A stretch of DNA of 64,000 bases from Prevotella sp. (GTDB lineage: Bacteria > Bacteroidota > Bacteroidia > Bacteroidales > Bacteroidaceae): contig JAFLSE010000008.1 in the NCBI GenBank assembly GCA_022511075.1, forward strand, positions 26,850 to 90,849, read 5' to 3'. Positions 18,708 to 29,430 of this stretch are shown here, piece after piece (within the stretch, counting starts at the first letter, position 1; the number at the start of each line of letters is the position of its first letter). The notes under the pieces were generated by a model. The model saw only the letters and a list, made by a program, of their open reading frames with translations. It did no database searches and was not told the origin of the DNA. Position numbers and translations under genes: made by a program.

Positions 18708-20318
18708 TTAGAGCTGTGGACCAGCAGCAACGAGAGCCTTACCAGCCTCGTTGGTGGTGTACTTGCCGAAGTTCTTGATGAAACGTGCAGCAAGGTCCTT
18801 TGCCTTCTCTTCCCACTGACTTGGGTCAGCGTATGTGTCGCGTGGGTCGAGGATATTTGTATCAACGCCTGGCAGTTCTGTTGGAACAGTGAAGTTGAAC
18901 ATCGGAATCTGCTTTGTAGGAGCCTTGTCGATGTCGCCACCGAGGATAGCGTCAATGATACCGCGTGTGTCGCGGATAGAGATACGCTTGCCTGTTCCGT
19001 TCCAACCTGTGTTCACGAGATATGCCTTTGCATTGTTCTTCTCCATCTTCTTAACGAGTTCCTCTGCATACTTTGTTGGGTGCAACTCGAGGAATGCCTG
19101 ACCGAAGCAAGCAGAGAATGTAGGAGTAGGCTCTGTGATGCCACGCTCTGTACCTGCCAACTTAGCCGTAAAGCCAGAGAGGAAGTAGTACTTTGTCTGC
19201 TCAGGAGTGAGGATAGACACTGGAGGCAGTACTCCGAATGCGTCGGCAGAGAGGAAGATAACCTGCTTTGCTGCCGGTGCAGATGAACCTGGCTGAATGT
19301 TGTTGATATGGTTGATTGGGTAAGACACGCGGGTGTTCTCCGTTGTGCTCTTGTCAGCGAAGTCAATCTTGCCATCCTCTGAAACAGTAACGTTCTCGAG
19401 AAGTGCATCGCGCTTGATGGCGTTGTAGATATCAGGCTCGCTCTCCTTGTCGAGGTTGATAACCTTTGCATAGCAACCACCCTCGAAGTTGAACACGCCA
19501 TTGTCGTCCCATCCATGCTCGTCGTCACCAATGAGACGGCGCTTTGGATCGGTAGACAATGTAGTCTTACCTGTACCAGAAAGACCGAAGAAGATTGCTG
19601 TGTTTTCGCCGTTCATATCGCAGTTTGCAGAGCAGTGCATAGAAGCAATGCCCTTCAATGGGAGGTAGTAGTTCATCATTGAGAACATACCCTTCTTCAT
19701 CTCACCACCGTACCATGTGTTGATGATAACCTGCTCCTTGCTTGTTACGTTGAACACAACGGCTGTCTCTGAATTGAGACCAAGTTCCTTGTAGTTCTCA
19801 ACCTTTGCCTTTGAAGCGTTGTAAACGATGAAGTCGGGCTCCTGCTCCAAGTCTGCCTCGTCCTGTGGACGAATGAACATGTTTGTAACGAAGTGAGCCT
19901 GCCAAGCAACCTCCATTATGAAGCGCACTTTCATGCGTGTGTCCTTGTTTGCACCGCAGAAACCGTCAACAACATAGAGTTTCTTGCCTGAAAGTTCCTT
20001 CTTTGCAATATCCTTTACGGCAGCCCAGCACTCCTCTGTAGCGCGGTGGTTGTCGTTCTTGTACTCGTCTGATGTCCACCAAACTGTATCGTGTGAGTTT
20101 GCATCGTCAACGATGAACTTGTCCTTTGGCGAACGACCGGTGTAGATACCAGTCATAACGTTTACTGCGCCAAGTTCTGTCTCCTGACCCTTGTCGAAAC
20201 CTGTGAGACCTTCCTTTGTCTCCTCTGCAAACAACACTTCATAAGACGGATTGTAAATCACCTCTGTAACGCCGGTGATTCCGTACTTCTCTAAAACTGA
20301 CTTGTCAAACTTTGCCAT
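18708..20318 (-). CDS. pckA: Phosphoenolpyruvate carboxykinase (ATP)
   Basis: [29 protein letters not shown]-loop/PCK signature; full length. Confidence 0.97.
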   Translation of the reverse strand: MAKFDKSVLEKYGITGVTEVIYNPSYEVLFAEETKEGLTGFDKGQETELGAVNVMTGIYTGRSPKDKFIVDDANSHDTVWWTSDEYKNDNHRATEECWAAVKDIAKKELSGKKLYVVDGFCGANKDTRMKVRFIMEVAWQAHFVTNMFIRPQDEADLEQEPDFIVYNASKAKVENYKELGLNSETAVVFNVTSKEQVIINTWYGGEMKKGMFSMMNYYLPLKGIASMHCSANCDMNGENTAIFFGLSGTGKTTLSTDPKRRLIGDDEHGWDDNGVFNFEGGCYAKVINLDKESEPDIYNAIKRDALLENVTVSEDGKIDFADKSTTENTRVSYPINHINNIQPGSSAPAAKQVIFLSADAFGVLPPVSILTPEQTKYYFLSGFTAKLAGTERGITEPTPTFSACFGQAFLELHPTKYAEELVKKMEKNNAKAYLVNTGWNGTGKRISIRDTRGIIDAILGGDIDKAPTKQIPMFNFTVPTELPGVDTNILDPRDTYADPSQWEEKAKDLAARFIKNFGKYTTNEAGKALVAAGPQL

Positions 20319-20530
20319 TTCTATAAGATTTATTTGTTAATGTTTTGTTTTTACCTTAATGGAATATTATCCTAATTCGCGTGCAAAGTTACGTTTTTTT
20401 ATGCATATTGCAAAGACATTCATATACAAAATAGACGGGCATCAATTCTTTTTTGGTTAAAGAAACAAAAAAACAGCATAGCCTCAATACTTTTGCTATT
20501 CAGACTTGGCAAATATTGCCGATTATTTTT

Positions 20531-20538
20531 TACCTTTG
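20531..20538 (+). promoter_or_regulatory. Bacteroidetes -7 box TACCTTTG for upp
   Basis: TACCTTTG 20 bp upstream of GTG 20558; lies inside the over-extended ORF. Confidence 0.7.
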
Positions 20539-20557
20539 CACGAAAAAACATACGACA

Positions 20558-21220
20558 GTGAAAAAAGTAATAAACCTTAGCGACACATGTTCCATACTGG
20601 GACAATACATGGCGGAGATACGCAGCGTGGAATACCAGCAGAATCCGCTCCTCTTTCGCAACAACATAGAGAGGATAGGCATGATTGAGGCGTTTGAGAT
20701 TAGCAAGGCTCTCGACTATGAGGCAACTTTCGTGGAAACGCCCCTCGGAGTGGCAAACGTGAACGTGCATACCGACAAGGTTGTGCTTGCAACACTGTTT
20801 CGTGCAGGTCTGCCCTTGCACCAAGGTTTCCTAAAGATGTTCGACCACGCAGAGAACGCTTTTGTATCGGCATACCGCAAGTATAAAGACGACAGCCATA
20901 CCGATGTGGACATCTGCGTGGAATATCTCGCAACTCCTTCGTTAGAGGGAAAGACGCTGATTATAGCCGACCCGATGCTTGCCACAGGCGGAAGCATAAA
21001 ACTGGCATACGAGGCACTGATAACCAAAGGAATGCCAAAGAGGATTCACGTGGCTTGTGTGGTTGCCACGCAGGAGGGAATAGACACCGTGAGGGAAGGT
21101 CTGCCAGAAGACATCACCACGATATGGTGTGCCGCTATTGACGAGGAACTTAACGCCAACAAATATATTGTTCCCGGTCTTGGCGATGCTGGCGACTTGT
21201 GCTTTGGGGAGAAACTTTAG
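20558..21220 (+). CDS. upp: Uracil phosphoribosyltransferase (start corrected to GTG 20558)
   Basis: VATLFRAGLPLHQGFLKMFDHAENAFVSAYR, DPMLATGGSIKLAYEAL, PGLGDAGDLCFGEKL. The listed start 20453 is upstream of the promoter. Confidence 0.9.
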   Translation: MKKVINLSDTCSILGQYMAEIRSVEYQQNPLLFRNNIERIGMIEAFEISKALDYEATFVETPLGVANVNVHTDKVVLATLFRAGLPLHQGFLKMFDHAENAFVSAYRKYKDDSHTDVDICVEYLATPSLEGKTLIIADPMLATGGSIKLAYEALITKGMPKRIHVACVVATQEGIDTVREGLPEDITTIWCAAIDEELNANKYIVPGLGDAGDLCFGEKL

Positions 21221-22289
21221 GCATAACCACGGCTATGGTCTTAAGTTTAAAGTAGTCTATACTCATATACATCAGTCCGTCGTAGGGATTATCCTTGCCC
21301 CACGAGTTTTTCATTATCAAGTATTGCTTGCCGCTGTCGTCGTGTGCCAAGCCCACTATTGCCATACAGTGGTCGTCAGTGGTTTTATGCTTGTTGAACT
21401 CTTTTTGCCTTTGTTCCTGAACATTGCTTGGTTCAGCCTCGTCAGTAACAACGGCAAAGCCTTGACCGAAAGAAAAGCCCGGCTCTGAAATATCGCCTTC
21501 CCAACACACGCCATAGCCTTGTATCACGGCATTGCAAACCATATCCGTAAGTTCGTCTATAGGAATGTTGTAATACTCGCTGCCATCAATATTGTCTGGC
21601 ACTTCGAGGGCAAACGACTCATAAAACGGATGGTGCAGGAAACTCGTATATCCCACATATTCGTCGGGGGCGCACACGCTGCGTGCAAACTCATGCGGAG
21701 TGTATTCCATACCAAACATAAACACATGATGCGAGGGATATCCCAAGGCATCGTCAATCCCGTCAGAAATCTTACGGCTATAGGCGTCAAAGTCTTTTGA
21801 AAGAGGCTGTGAATGCTTCGCCAAAAGGCTCGTCTTGTCGGTAAGCACGTTTATGTTCACTTTCTCCCCACGATGATAGGAGTCGTAGGGCATTGCGCCG
21901 TATTGCTGCAACAGGCGTATGGCAGTAAGTGCCGTGGAACGTGAGGTAAACGAGGCTTCGTCCTTGTCGCTCCAGTATTGCCGTGCCTGCTCCCAAAGAT
22001 AATTGCGCAGTGGAAAGTATGGCGACAAATGAACGGAGTCGCCTAACGACAGGTGGGTGGTCTCTATGGCTGACAAGGTTGCGTAAATCCAGCAAATCTG
22101 ATTCCGCCCTTGGTCTTTTACGGGAGTGTATTTGTTGAGGTGGTCAATGGTAAACTGCCCATCAAAAGCCACCTTGTCACTGCACGACAATACCGATGGC
22201 AGGAGCAGGACGACTCCCATAAACAATACAATACACGCACCGCAAAGGGCAAGCCAACGCCTACGAATCATCTTCTTACCGAAAATCAC
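21150..22289 (-). CDS. C1-family (papain/bleomycin hydrolase-like) cysteine peptidase, exported
   Basis: VKDQGRNQICWIYATLSAIET (catalytic Cys region), DDHCMAIVGLAHDD (His), MKNSWGKDNPYDGLMYMS (Asn). Confidence 0.88.
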   Translation of the reverse strand: MIFGKKMIRRRWLALCGACIVLFMGVVLLLPSVLSCSDKVAFDGQFTIDHLNKYTPVKDQGRNQICWIYATLSAIETTHLSLGDSVHLSPYFPLRNYLWEQARQYWSDKDEASFTSRSTALTAIRLLQQYGAMPYDSYHRGEKVNINVLTDKTSLLAKHSQPLSKDFDAYSRKISDGIDDALGYPSHHVFMFGMEYTPHEFARSVCAPDEYVGYTSFLHHPFYESFALEVPDNIDGSEYYNIPIDELTDMVCNAVIQGYGVCWEGDISEPGFSFGQGFAVVTDEAEPSNVQEQRQKEFNKHKTTDDHCMAIVGLAHDDSGKQYLIMKNSWGKDNPYDGLMYMSIDYFKLKTIAVVMPKVSPQSTSRQHRQDREQYICWR

Positions 22290-23113
22290 TTAATCTTTGA
22301 AGTCATCTTGCTGCGCACACCCTTGTAGCCTTTCAGGAAAGCCTTTGCCGAGCCGAAACTGAGGAACATATCAAGGCGCACGGGTATGTGGTTTTGGTCG
22401 TCGGTGATATAGAAACGTATCAGTTCACTCTCCTTGCCGTCTTCTATCTCCGAGAACGACATGACGAGGCAGCGGAACTTCTCGTTACTGCCCTCCATAG
22501 TGAACGTTTCCTTGCCAAGATATTTCAGGTTGGAATTCTTCAGGTTGTTTGCATCGCTTATGGGTAGTGGTATCTTCTCGCCTACCTTCATTTTCGATGC
22601 ATCGAAATTGCGTGCACGCAGGAATATTGACATCATATCATATACGCAGTTCTTGTATTCCTTGTTCTGCCACTTATGTTTGCCATCCTTGTTGATATAG
22701 TGCATCTTAAGGTTGCAGTTGCCGTTGGGATATGTATACCACAGTTCGTCAACATAGTAGCGCTTGCCTTCAAGCGCACCTTTGCGAAAATATAGCGGAG
22801 AGAGGTTCTTGTCGCAATACGACAGCAGTGTGTCGCGCATCACAAACACGTTATCGAGTTTGTCGTTACCCCTCGTTATGAGACTTGCCCTGTAAGCAGG
22901 CTTGCCATTGTATCTCGATTCTACCGTAGACATTGATGCCGTGCCAACCTTTACCCATACGAATTTCCAGTTGAAATAGAGGTCGTAGGCAAGAAACTCG
23001 CCTCCCTTGAAGGCGGTATTCTCTATGCCGCACTGTGCCGAAGCGCACAATGGCGCAAACGACAGGCACAATACAACTAATAATAGCTTAAGTTTGTTTC
23101 CCATATCACACAC
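22286..23113 (-). CDS. DUF3108-like exported protein
   Basis: GGEFLAYDLYFNWKFVWVKVGTASM, YNGKPAYRASLITRGND, VRLDMFLSFGSAKAFLKGYKG; signal peptide. Confidence 0.8.
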   Translation of the reverse strand: MCDMGNKLKLLLVVLCLSFAPLCASAQCGIENTAFKGGEFLAYDLYFNWKFVWVKVGTASMSTVESRYNGKPAYRASLITRGNDKLDNVFVMRDTLLSYCDKNLSPLYFRKGALEGKRYYVDELWYTYPNGNCNLKMHYINKDGKHKWQNKEYKNCVYDMMSIFLRARNFDASKMKVGEKIPLPISDANNLKNSNLKYLGKETFTMEGSNEKFRCLVMSFSEIEDGKESELIRFYITDDQNHIPVRLDMFLSFGSAKAFLKGYKGVRSKMTSKIK

Positions 23114-23127
23114 GTTTTTGTTATTTA

Positions 23128-25107
23128 TTATTGTTTCGGACGATATGTCTTTCCTAATTTCTCTGCACGTTCCGCATTGCGGTTACGCAGCTTCTGCTCC
23201 TTGTCGGGCTTTTGTTTTGTTATTGCTCCGGGTTTCTGACGGGCGGCATTCAAGGCTGTGAGGTCCCATGAAAGCGACAAATCCCACTTTGCCTTACATT
23301 CCACCTTCTTGTTGTAGTAGAACACCTCTTCGGGCTGAAGGTCTTGATAGAAGTCGCCCGTGTCCCACTTGCCGTTGCCGTTGCTGTCTATAAAGGCACG
23401 CACATAGTAGTCACCGGGATTGATATAGAAGAAATCGGCAGTGCCGTCGGCAACCTTTGCCTCCTTTACCACTGCGTCGCTGCTGTTCAGCAACTGCACA
23501 ACAATGGCGCTATCCGACCGTCCGCTAATCTTCATTTGCAATGTACTGAAGTTATCGTCCTCCTTCACTTTCAGTCCTTTCTTGACGGCATCGCTCGCCT
23601 TGCCGTATATGTCAACAAAGGCTGCGCTGTCTATTTCCAATGAGTATTCTGAGCCTTGCCGCCACTCTGCCATTATGGTATATTCGCGTATGGAGTGCTC
23701 CACGGGCACTATCTTCATCTTTGCGTTATACCAGAGGGTATCTATCTTTGTATAAAGGTGTATCGCCGAGGTGTCCATCTTCTCCAATGGGGTAGGCGAT
23801 ATGATAGTTATATTCTGGTCGGGTGCCATATCGCCGGAGGCTTTTACATCTACAGCCAAAGGTGGCTCATGCCATACGGAATCGTATGCATCGCCTTTCT
23901 TTTTCTGTTTTTCCTGCTGCTTCTGCCATTTCTCCAACTCCTTCTGCTTTTCCTTCATTCGCTTTTCATACGACACCTTTGCCAGCAACTCTAACGTGTC
24001 GGTCTGACTCACAAGCACGCCTGCGGAGTCGGTCATCATATATGTTGCCTCTATTGTCAGCGTATCGCGGTTTATGAGCGTAGTGTCGCGCAGCCAATAA
24101 TGTATCGTATCACGTTTTTCATTCGTTTCCACCACAAAAGCATTGTCGCTGTCAAAGTCGAGTCCACGCAATGTAGGTGGCACGCTGTCACCATAACTGA
24201 AGAAGAACGAGAACTTTTCAGGGTCTTTTCTTTCCGTCTTCAGCAGGTAGCGATCGGTCTGCGTGCACGTGAATGCCCTTAACACAATGTCATCGGGATA
24301 ATAGTGTATGTACGGCACTCGCTTTATGGAGTCTATGTGTAGCGAGTCGCGCCAAATGGTATCTTGTCGGATATCGGGCTTGCTTGTGGGCTCAAACACA
24401 TCATGGCTGAATGCTATCATCTCGCTCTTCTGCGAATATATGAAATTGCCGTCAGCATCCTGCAATGCGCAGGCACGATATTTTCCGGGGGCTATTCCCT
24501 TTATGACGAAATGTCCTCTGCTGTCGGTGCGTGATATTCGGAGCATAGGCGTGGTGGTGAATACCGAGTCGGGGTCTTCCGCCCTGTATAGTCCCACCAT
24601 TATTCCTTTTATCGGCTCTAAGTTGCTTGCATCTATCACTGTACCAGACACTTCGCAGGTGTCTATGGTCTCGCCCGTGGAAAAACTGTATGTGAAGTTT
24701 CCCATTGGGTTGCCCTCGTTGTTGTCGCTTATCGCGTCGCCGAAGTCTATCGTATATGTGGTGTTCTCTTTCAGCGAGTCCTTCAGTTGCACGGTTATCT
24801 TCTTTCCCTGCGCCTTTATCTCTGGCATCTCAATCTGCGGAGGCGACACTATGACCTTGTTTGTTGCGTCTTCCAACTTTATGAACTCGTCAAAGTATAT
24901 CGTCACTTTCTTGGAGGTTACTCCTGCCTGTCGGTCGGCAGGGTCGCAGGCAATCACCTTCGGAGGGTCGTCGTCGTACCAGCCTCCGTCAGGCTGTCCC
25001 ATGCGTGCGCAGCCCGTAAGCGAGAGGCAGCAGGCAATGACCGCCCAAAGAAGTAGTACCTTATTATATATATAGTCTTTTGAAAACATTTCCTGTCCTG
25101 TTATCAT
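23128..25107 (-). CDS. Ig-like (SbsA/Big_5) domain lipoprotein
   Basis: Lipobox SLTGCARMG; PPKVIACDPADRQAGVTSKKVTIYFDEFI; GNFTYSFSTGE. Confidence 0.85.
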   Translation of the reverse strand: MITGQEMFSKDYIYNKVLLLWAVIACCLSLTGCARMGQPDGGWYDDDPPKVIACDPADRQAGVTSKKVTIYFDEFIKLEDATNKVIVSPPQIEMPEIKAQGKKITVQLKDSLKENTTYTIDFGDAISDNNEGNPMGNFTYSFSTGETIDTCEVSGTVIDASNLEPIKGIMVGLYRAEDPDSVFTTTPMLRISRTDSRGHFVIKGIAPGKYRACALQDADGNFIYSQKSEMIAFSHDVFEPTSKPDIRQDTIWRDSLHIDSIKRVPYIHYYPDDIVLRAFTCTQTDRYLLKTERKDPEKFSFFFSYGDSVPPTLRGLDFDSDNAFVVETNEKRDTIHYWLRDTTLINRDTLTIEATYMMTDSAGVLVSQTDTLELLAKVSYEKRMKEKQKELEKWQKQQEKQKKKGDAYDSVWHEPPLAVDVKASGDMAPDQNITIISPTPLEKMDTSAIHLYTKIDTLWYNAKMKIVPVEHSIREYTIMAEWRQGSEYSLEIDSAAFVDIYGKASDAVKKGLKVKEDDNFSTLQMKISGRSDSAIVVQLLNSSDAVVKEAKVADGTADFFYINPGDYYVRAFIDSNGNGKWDTGDFYQDLQPEEVFYYNKKVECKAKWDLSLSWDLTALNAARQKPGAITKQKPDKEQKLRNRNAERAEKLGKTYRPKQ

Positions 25108-26618
25108 TCCACATTCATAGCCAGCAGTTCATCTATGTGCTGTCGTGAGTTGCTCAGGCGCGGCACTTTGTGCTGACCACCCAACTTGCCCTTCGACTTG
25201 AGCCATTGCTCAAACAGTCCTGCATGAGCCACCACAATCTCGAGGTGCTGCAAGGTTATGTCCTTGTATCTCTTTGCCTCGTAATCGCTGTTTATCTCCT
25301 GCAAATGTGTGTCGAGCAGATGCGCAAACTCGTTCAAGTCTTGTGGAGGCTTGCTGAATTGTATGAGCCACTGGTGACGGCATTTAGCCTTTTCGTCCAT
25401 GAATATCGGTGCTGCGGTGTATTCCTCCACCTGTGCGCCTGTCATCTTACAGGCATATTCCAGTCCTTTCTCGGCATTGTCCACGATGAGTTCCTCGCCA
25501 AAGGCGTTTATGAAGTGCTTTGTGCGCCCCGTTATCACAAACTTGTAGGGATTGGTGCTTGTGAACTTTACCGTGTCGCCAATCACATACCGCCACAGTC
25601 CGCATGCAGTACTTATCAGCATGGCATAGTTTCTGCCTTTCTCCACTCCCCACAATGGCACTACCGTCGGCTTTTCACTGCCGAACTCCTCCATAGGAAT
25701 GAACTCATAGAACACACCGTAGTCGAGCATCAACAGCAATGACTTGTCGGCAGGGTCGTCTTGCAGTCCGAAGAATCCCTCGCTGGCGTTGTATGTCTCC
25801 ATATAGTGCATGTTCGGCGAGGTTATCAGCTGCCGGTATTGCTTCCAGTATGGTGTCATAGCCACGCCTCCGTGGAAGAACATCTCTATATTGGGCCACA
25901 CCTCCTCAAGATGTTTCTTGCCCGAAATCTCCATTATGCGAGTAAGCACCGACAGCATCCACGACGGCACGCCGCTGATGTTGGTCACGTTCTTGTTCAT
26001 CGTCTCACGGGCTATCATCTCGCGCTTCTTCTCAAAGTCGCCGATGAGTGCGGTCTGCTTGCAAGGCACACGCACGAGGTTTGCCAACGGGTTGATGTTC
26101 TCTATCAGTATCGCGCTGAGGTCGCCCACCAATGAATGTTTCAGATTGTAGTTTGCAGCATGGCTTCCGCCGAGTATCAGGCTCCTGCCATCGAAAATCC
26201 TGCTTTTGGGGTTGTTGCGCATATACATAGCCACGGCATCTTTTCCGCCTTGATAGTGTACGGTCTGCAATCCTTCCTTGCTTACAGGAATAAACTTGCT
26301 CTTGTCGTTTGTAGTTCCGCTCGACTTGGCGTACCACCTTACCTTGCCACGCCACAGCACATCGCTCTCGCCGTGTCTCATACGGTCGATGTCGCCTTTC
26401 AGTTCCTCGTATGTGTTTATCGGGGTGTAGCGAACAAAGTCATCATATCCCTTTGCATCCGCAAAATGGTGATTACGCCCATATTCAGTGTCACGGGCAG
26501 CAAACAAAAGCCTTTCCAGTACCTTGCGCTGCAAAACCTCCCCTTCATTCAAATGCCTCTCCAATTCCTTTTGGCGAGGCACGAATATGTTGCGTACTAA
26601 CCCTGTTAAACTCATCAA
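25104..26618 (-). CDS. GH3 auxin-responsive-promoter family protein (acyl-adenylate/amido synthetase fold)
   Basis: YAKSSGTTNDKSKFIPVS ATP motif, NASEGFFGLQDDP, YRYVIGDTVKFTS-like block (WRYVIGDTVKFTSTNPYKFVITGRTKHFINAFGEELI). Confidence 0.92.
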   Translation of the reverse strand: MMSLTGLVRNIFVPRQKELERHLNEGEVLQRKVLERLLFAARDTEYGRNHHFADAKGYDDFVRYTPINTYEELKGDIDRMRHGESDVLWRGKVRWYAKSSGTTNDKSKFIPVSKEGLQTVHYQGGKDAVAMYMRNNPKSRIFDGRSLILGGSHAANYNLKHSLVGDLSAILIENINPLANLVRVPCKQTALIGDFEKKREMIARETMNKNVTNISGVPSWMLSVLTRIMEISGKKHLEEVWPNIEMFFHGGVAMTPYWKQYRQLITSPNMHYMETYNASEGFFGLQDDPADKSLLLMLDYGVFYEFIPMEEFGSEKPTVVPLWGVEKGRNYAMLISTACGLWRYVIGDTVKFTSTNPYKFVITGRTKHFINAFGEELIVDNAEKGLEYACKMTGAQVEEYTAAPIFMDEKAKCRHQWLIQFSKPPQDLNEFAHLLDTHLQEINSDYEAKRYKDITLQHLEIVVAHAGLFEQWLKSKGKLGGQHKVPRLSNSRQHIDELLAMNVE

Positions 26619-26741
26619 AAACCGATTTTAATTGCAAAAGTACAATAAATCGGGTGTAGTACAAAATATAAAAAGTAAATTTAATATTTTTTATGCTGAT
26701 TATAAAATATGTTCATATTTTGGTTTATGCGTAATGAGGAT

Positions 26742-26771
26742 AAAAAGGGAACCTCTTTTTAGATTCCCTTT
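26742..26771 (-). terminator. Intrinsic terminator of the 26819-27412 gene
   Basis: Minus-strand AAAGGGAA...TTCCCTTT stem followed by a U-rich run; 48 bp past the stop. Confidence 0.65.
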
Positions 26772-26818
26772 CATGTATGTTTTCATGGATTTTGGAAGTT
26801 ATTTGGAACTATCGTCTT

Positions 26819-27412
26819 CTACCAAATGAGTTTATGGGTGTTTTGTACCATAGGACGATTATTGCCAATGGAATGGTTGTTGGTATTCTTGTTTGCAGTA
26901 ATACGGGTGTTGCTTCCATTTATGTTTCGCCAGTGTGTTCCGTTTACATTGTTCTGCTGCAGCTTCCTGTTTGCGTAATAATTAGTTTTCTTGTTGTTGC
27001 CACCTTTATAACTCGTGTACACATTTGGATGTGCCTTGTAAAAACTATTACGGTTGGTATAGCGACTGTATATGTTGAAAGTCCAATTGCCGGAGTTCCA
27101 GGAGAGAGGCTTGTAGAAATACGACATACCGATGTATCTGTTATATTGAGATGGTGTCAGGATATATCTCAAGTCTGCATTCCTTCTGTCCCACCACACA
27201 CCGAAAACGTCGTTCTTGCTATTAACGCTCATTATGTAGTCGAGGTTTATCTCATACACAGCATTGTATTGTGCATCGGTGAGGTTGAGTTCGTATGCCA
27301 TCTTGTCACTGAGGAAGAGTGCCTCGTTCCTTGCCTGTGTAAAACTGATTGCGTTTGCAGAAATTACTGAAATAATCATTACTGCCAAGATCATCATCTT
27401 CTTCATAATCAT
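26819..27412 (-). CDS. Small exported protein with two LTxxQ-like motifs and Asn-rich tail
   Basis: Signal peptide; ELNLTDAQYNAVYEIN and YILTPSQYNRYIGM; NTRITANKNTNNHSIGNNRP tail. Confidence 0.7.
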   Translation of the reverse strand: MIMKKMMILAVMIISVISANAISFTQARNEALFLSDKMAYELNLTDAQYNAVYEINLDYIMSVNSKNDVFGVWWDRRNADLRYILTPSQYNRYIGMSYFYKPLSWNSGNWTFNIYSRYTNRNSFYKAHPNVYTSYKGGNNKKTNYYANRKLQQNNVNGTHWRNINGSNTRITANKNTNNHSIGNNRPMVQNTHKLIW

Positions 27413-27550
27413 ATCTCCTATTCGTTAATGAGTTAGACTTTTGTTCTTAATCACAGTGCAAAGGTCGGCATTTTTATGCGATTTTTAAAAGGAAAAAGCC
27501 TAAACCCTGTATCTGAAATCCCTAAAGTGAGTAGGGAAATCCGTAACGAC

Positions 27551-27589
27551 AAAAAAAATAGCCCACTCACATTTTCTGCGAGTGGGCTA
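27551..27589 (-). terminator. Intrinsic terminator of the fucose operon
   Basis: TAGCCCACTC-gcagaaaatgt-GAGTGGGCTA followed by T8 on the minus strand. Confidence 0.93.
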
Positions 27590-27626
27590 AATATATTATT
27601 TAAATTCCAAATAACGGAAAGTCTTT

Positions 27627-29402
27627 TTATTTGTACAACGGTCCGTAAGTCTGGCAAGCACGGTAGTCTTGTCCTTCCTTGTCCATGCCGAAGGCGTTCC
27701 ATGCTGCGGGACGGAAGATGTCGGCATCGTTCACGTTGTGCATACATACTGGTATGCGGAGCATTGAGGCAAGAGTGATGAGGTCAGCACCAATGTGACC
27801 GTAGGATATTGCACCGTGGTTTGCACCCCAGTTGTTCATAACGCTGTATACGTCCTTGAATGCGTCCTTCGTCGGGTCGAGACGAGGCACGAACCAAGTG
27901 GTAGGCCATGTCGGGTCGGTGCGCATATTGATGTGATTGAATATTTCTGGGTCAACATCAGCTGTCCAACCCTCTGCAATCTGCAATACAGGACCGAGAC
28001 CTTTCACGAGGTTGAGGCGAGCCATTGTCATTGGCATGCCGCCCTTTGTGAGGAACTGGCTTGAGAAGCCGCCGCCGCGGAAATAGTCACGGTCGGCAGG
28101 ACACCACTGGGTAGCCTTGAGACAAGCCTCGATATCTTCCTGCGTCATATTATAGGACTCCTTCATTATCGGTTTGCCGTCGGCATCGGTGCATGCACCT
28201 GTTGCGTCGAGACATGTTGCTCCAGAGTTGATGAGGTGAATCATACCGTTCTCGGCAATGCCTGTAAGAGCCTTGCCCGTGGTACGCTTAACAGCCTCCG
28301 GACTCCAGTATGTACGCACGTCGGAGAACATCTGCGCCTTGTTGGTGAGCAGATGCATGAGCATCATGGTAACGCCGTTGAGAGCATCGTCTTCGGTGGC
28401 AAGCACACCAGCCTCGCGTGCCCCGTTCCAGTCGAATGACGAGCACATAAGAGCCTCGGCAAAGTCGCCGTTTGGCTTCCAATCGGTCCACTGGCGCTGT
28501 CCCTGGAATCCGCCTGCTATGGCGTTGTGTCCGAGAGCCTCCTCCTTGAAACCAAGTTCGCGAAGTTTCGGGTTGCCATACATAAGGTCCTTGATGATAA
28601 TCATCATCTTCACAACAAACTCCCAGTCGGCATCTTTCTCTTCACGAGTCTTTTGACGCTCGGCACGATTCTTGTCGAAGCCTTCGTTTGGCATACAATA
28701 TTTCTTTGTCCATGCCATCGCCTTCTCATACTCCTCTGGGTCGTAGATACCGAGGTCCATGCGACGAAGCAACTCTACTTCGTCAACATACTCGTTGCGC
28801 ATTCCGAGATATTCTTGGAAGAAGTCGGGGTCGATGATAGAGCCAGCGATACCCATGCAGGTAGTACCAATGGCAAGATAACTCTTGCCGCGCATAACTG
28901 CGGTAGCCTGGGCAGCACGGGCGAAACGCAAAAGTTTCTCTGCAACATCTTCAGGTATAGTGTTGTCTGGCAAATCCTGAACATCATGTCCGTAGATACC
29001 GAATGCAGGCAAACCCTTCTGTGCGTGTGCGGCAAGAACTGCTGCAAGATAAACAGCACCCGGACGCTCCGTTCCGTTGAAGCCCCATACTGCCTTTGGC
29101 CAGTTAGGATGCATGTCCATTGTCTCCGAGCCGTAGCACCAGCAAGGTGTAACACTAATGGTAGAGCCAACACCTGCAAGTTCGAACTTCGTTGCGCAGT
29201 CGGCTGCCTCTGCCACGCGACCGATAGTGCCATCGTACACAACACACTCAACGGGACTGCCGTCGCCGTTCTTCAAGTTATCGCTGATGAGTTTTGCCAC
29301 TGCGTGTGCCAAACCCATTGTCTTTTCCTCGAGGCTCTCGCGGATACCTCCCTGTCGTCCGTCAATGATAGGACGAATACCAATCTTTGGATATTTGCTC
29401 AT
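27627..29402 (-). CDS. fucI: L-fucose isomerase
   Basis: [71 protein letters not shown]; full length. Confidence 0.96.
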   Translation of the reverse strand: MSKYPKIGIRPIIDGRQGGIRESLEEKTMGLAHAVAKLISDNLKNGDGSPVECVVYDGTIGRVAEAADCATKFELAGVGSTISVTPCWCYGSETMDMHPNWPKAVWGFNGTERPGAVYLAAVLAAHAQKGLPAFGIYGHDVQDLPDNTIPEDVAEKLLRFARAAQATAVMRGKSYLAIGTTCMGIAGSIIDPDFFQEYLGMRNEYVDEVELLRRMDLGIYDPEEYEKAMAWTKKYCMPNEGFDKNRAERQKTREEKDADWEFVVKMMIIIKDLMYGNPKLRELGFKEEALGHNAIAGGFQGQRQWTDWKPNGDFAEALMCSSFDWNGAREAGVLATEDDALNGVTMMLMHLLTNKAQMFSDVRTYWSPEAVKRTTGKALTGIAENGMIHLINSGATCLDATGACTDADGKPIMKESYNMTQEDIEACLKATQWCPADRDYFRGGGFSSQFLTKGGMPMTMARLNLVKGLGPVLQIAEGWTADVDPEIFNHINMRTDPTWPTTWFVPRLDPTKDAFKDVYSVMNNWGANHGAISYGHIGADLITLASMLRIPVCMHNVNDADIFRPAAWNAFGMDKEGQDYRACQTYGPLYK

Positions 29403-29430
29403 ATTCTTTTATATTTTATATGTTGTTTGT

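Noticed and set aside
18216-19286. 356-aa plus-strand ORF
   Set aside because: Antisense to HAD and pckA genes; no recognisable motifs; spans an intergenic gap.
20453-20557. N-terminal extension of upp
   Set aside because: Contains the promoter box TACCTTTG; homology begins at the GTG at 20558.
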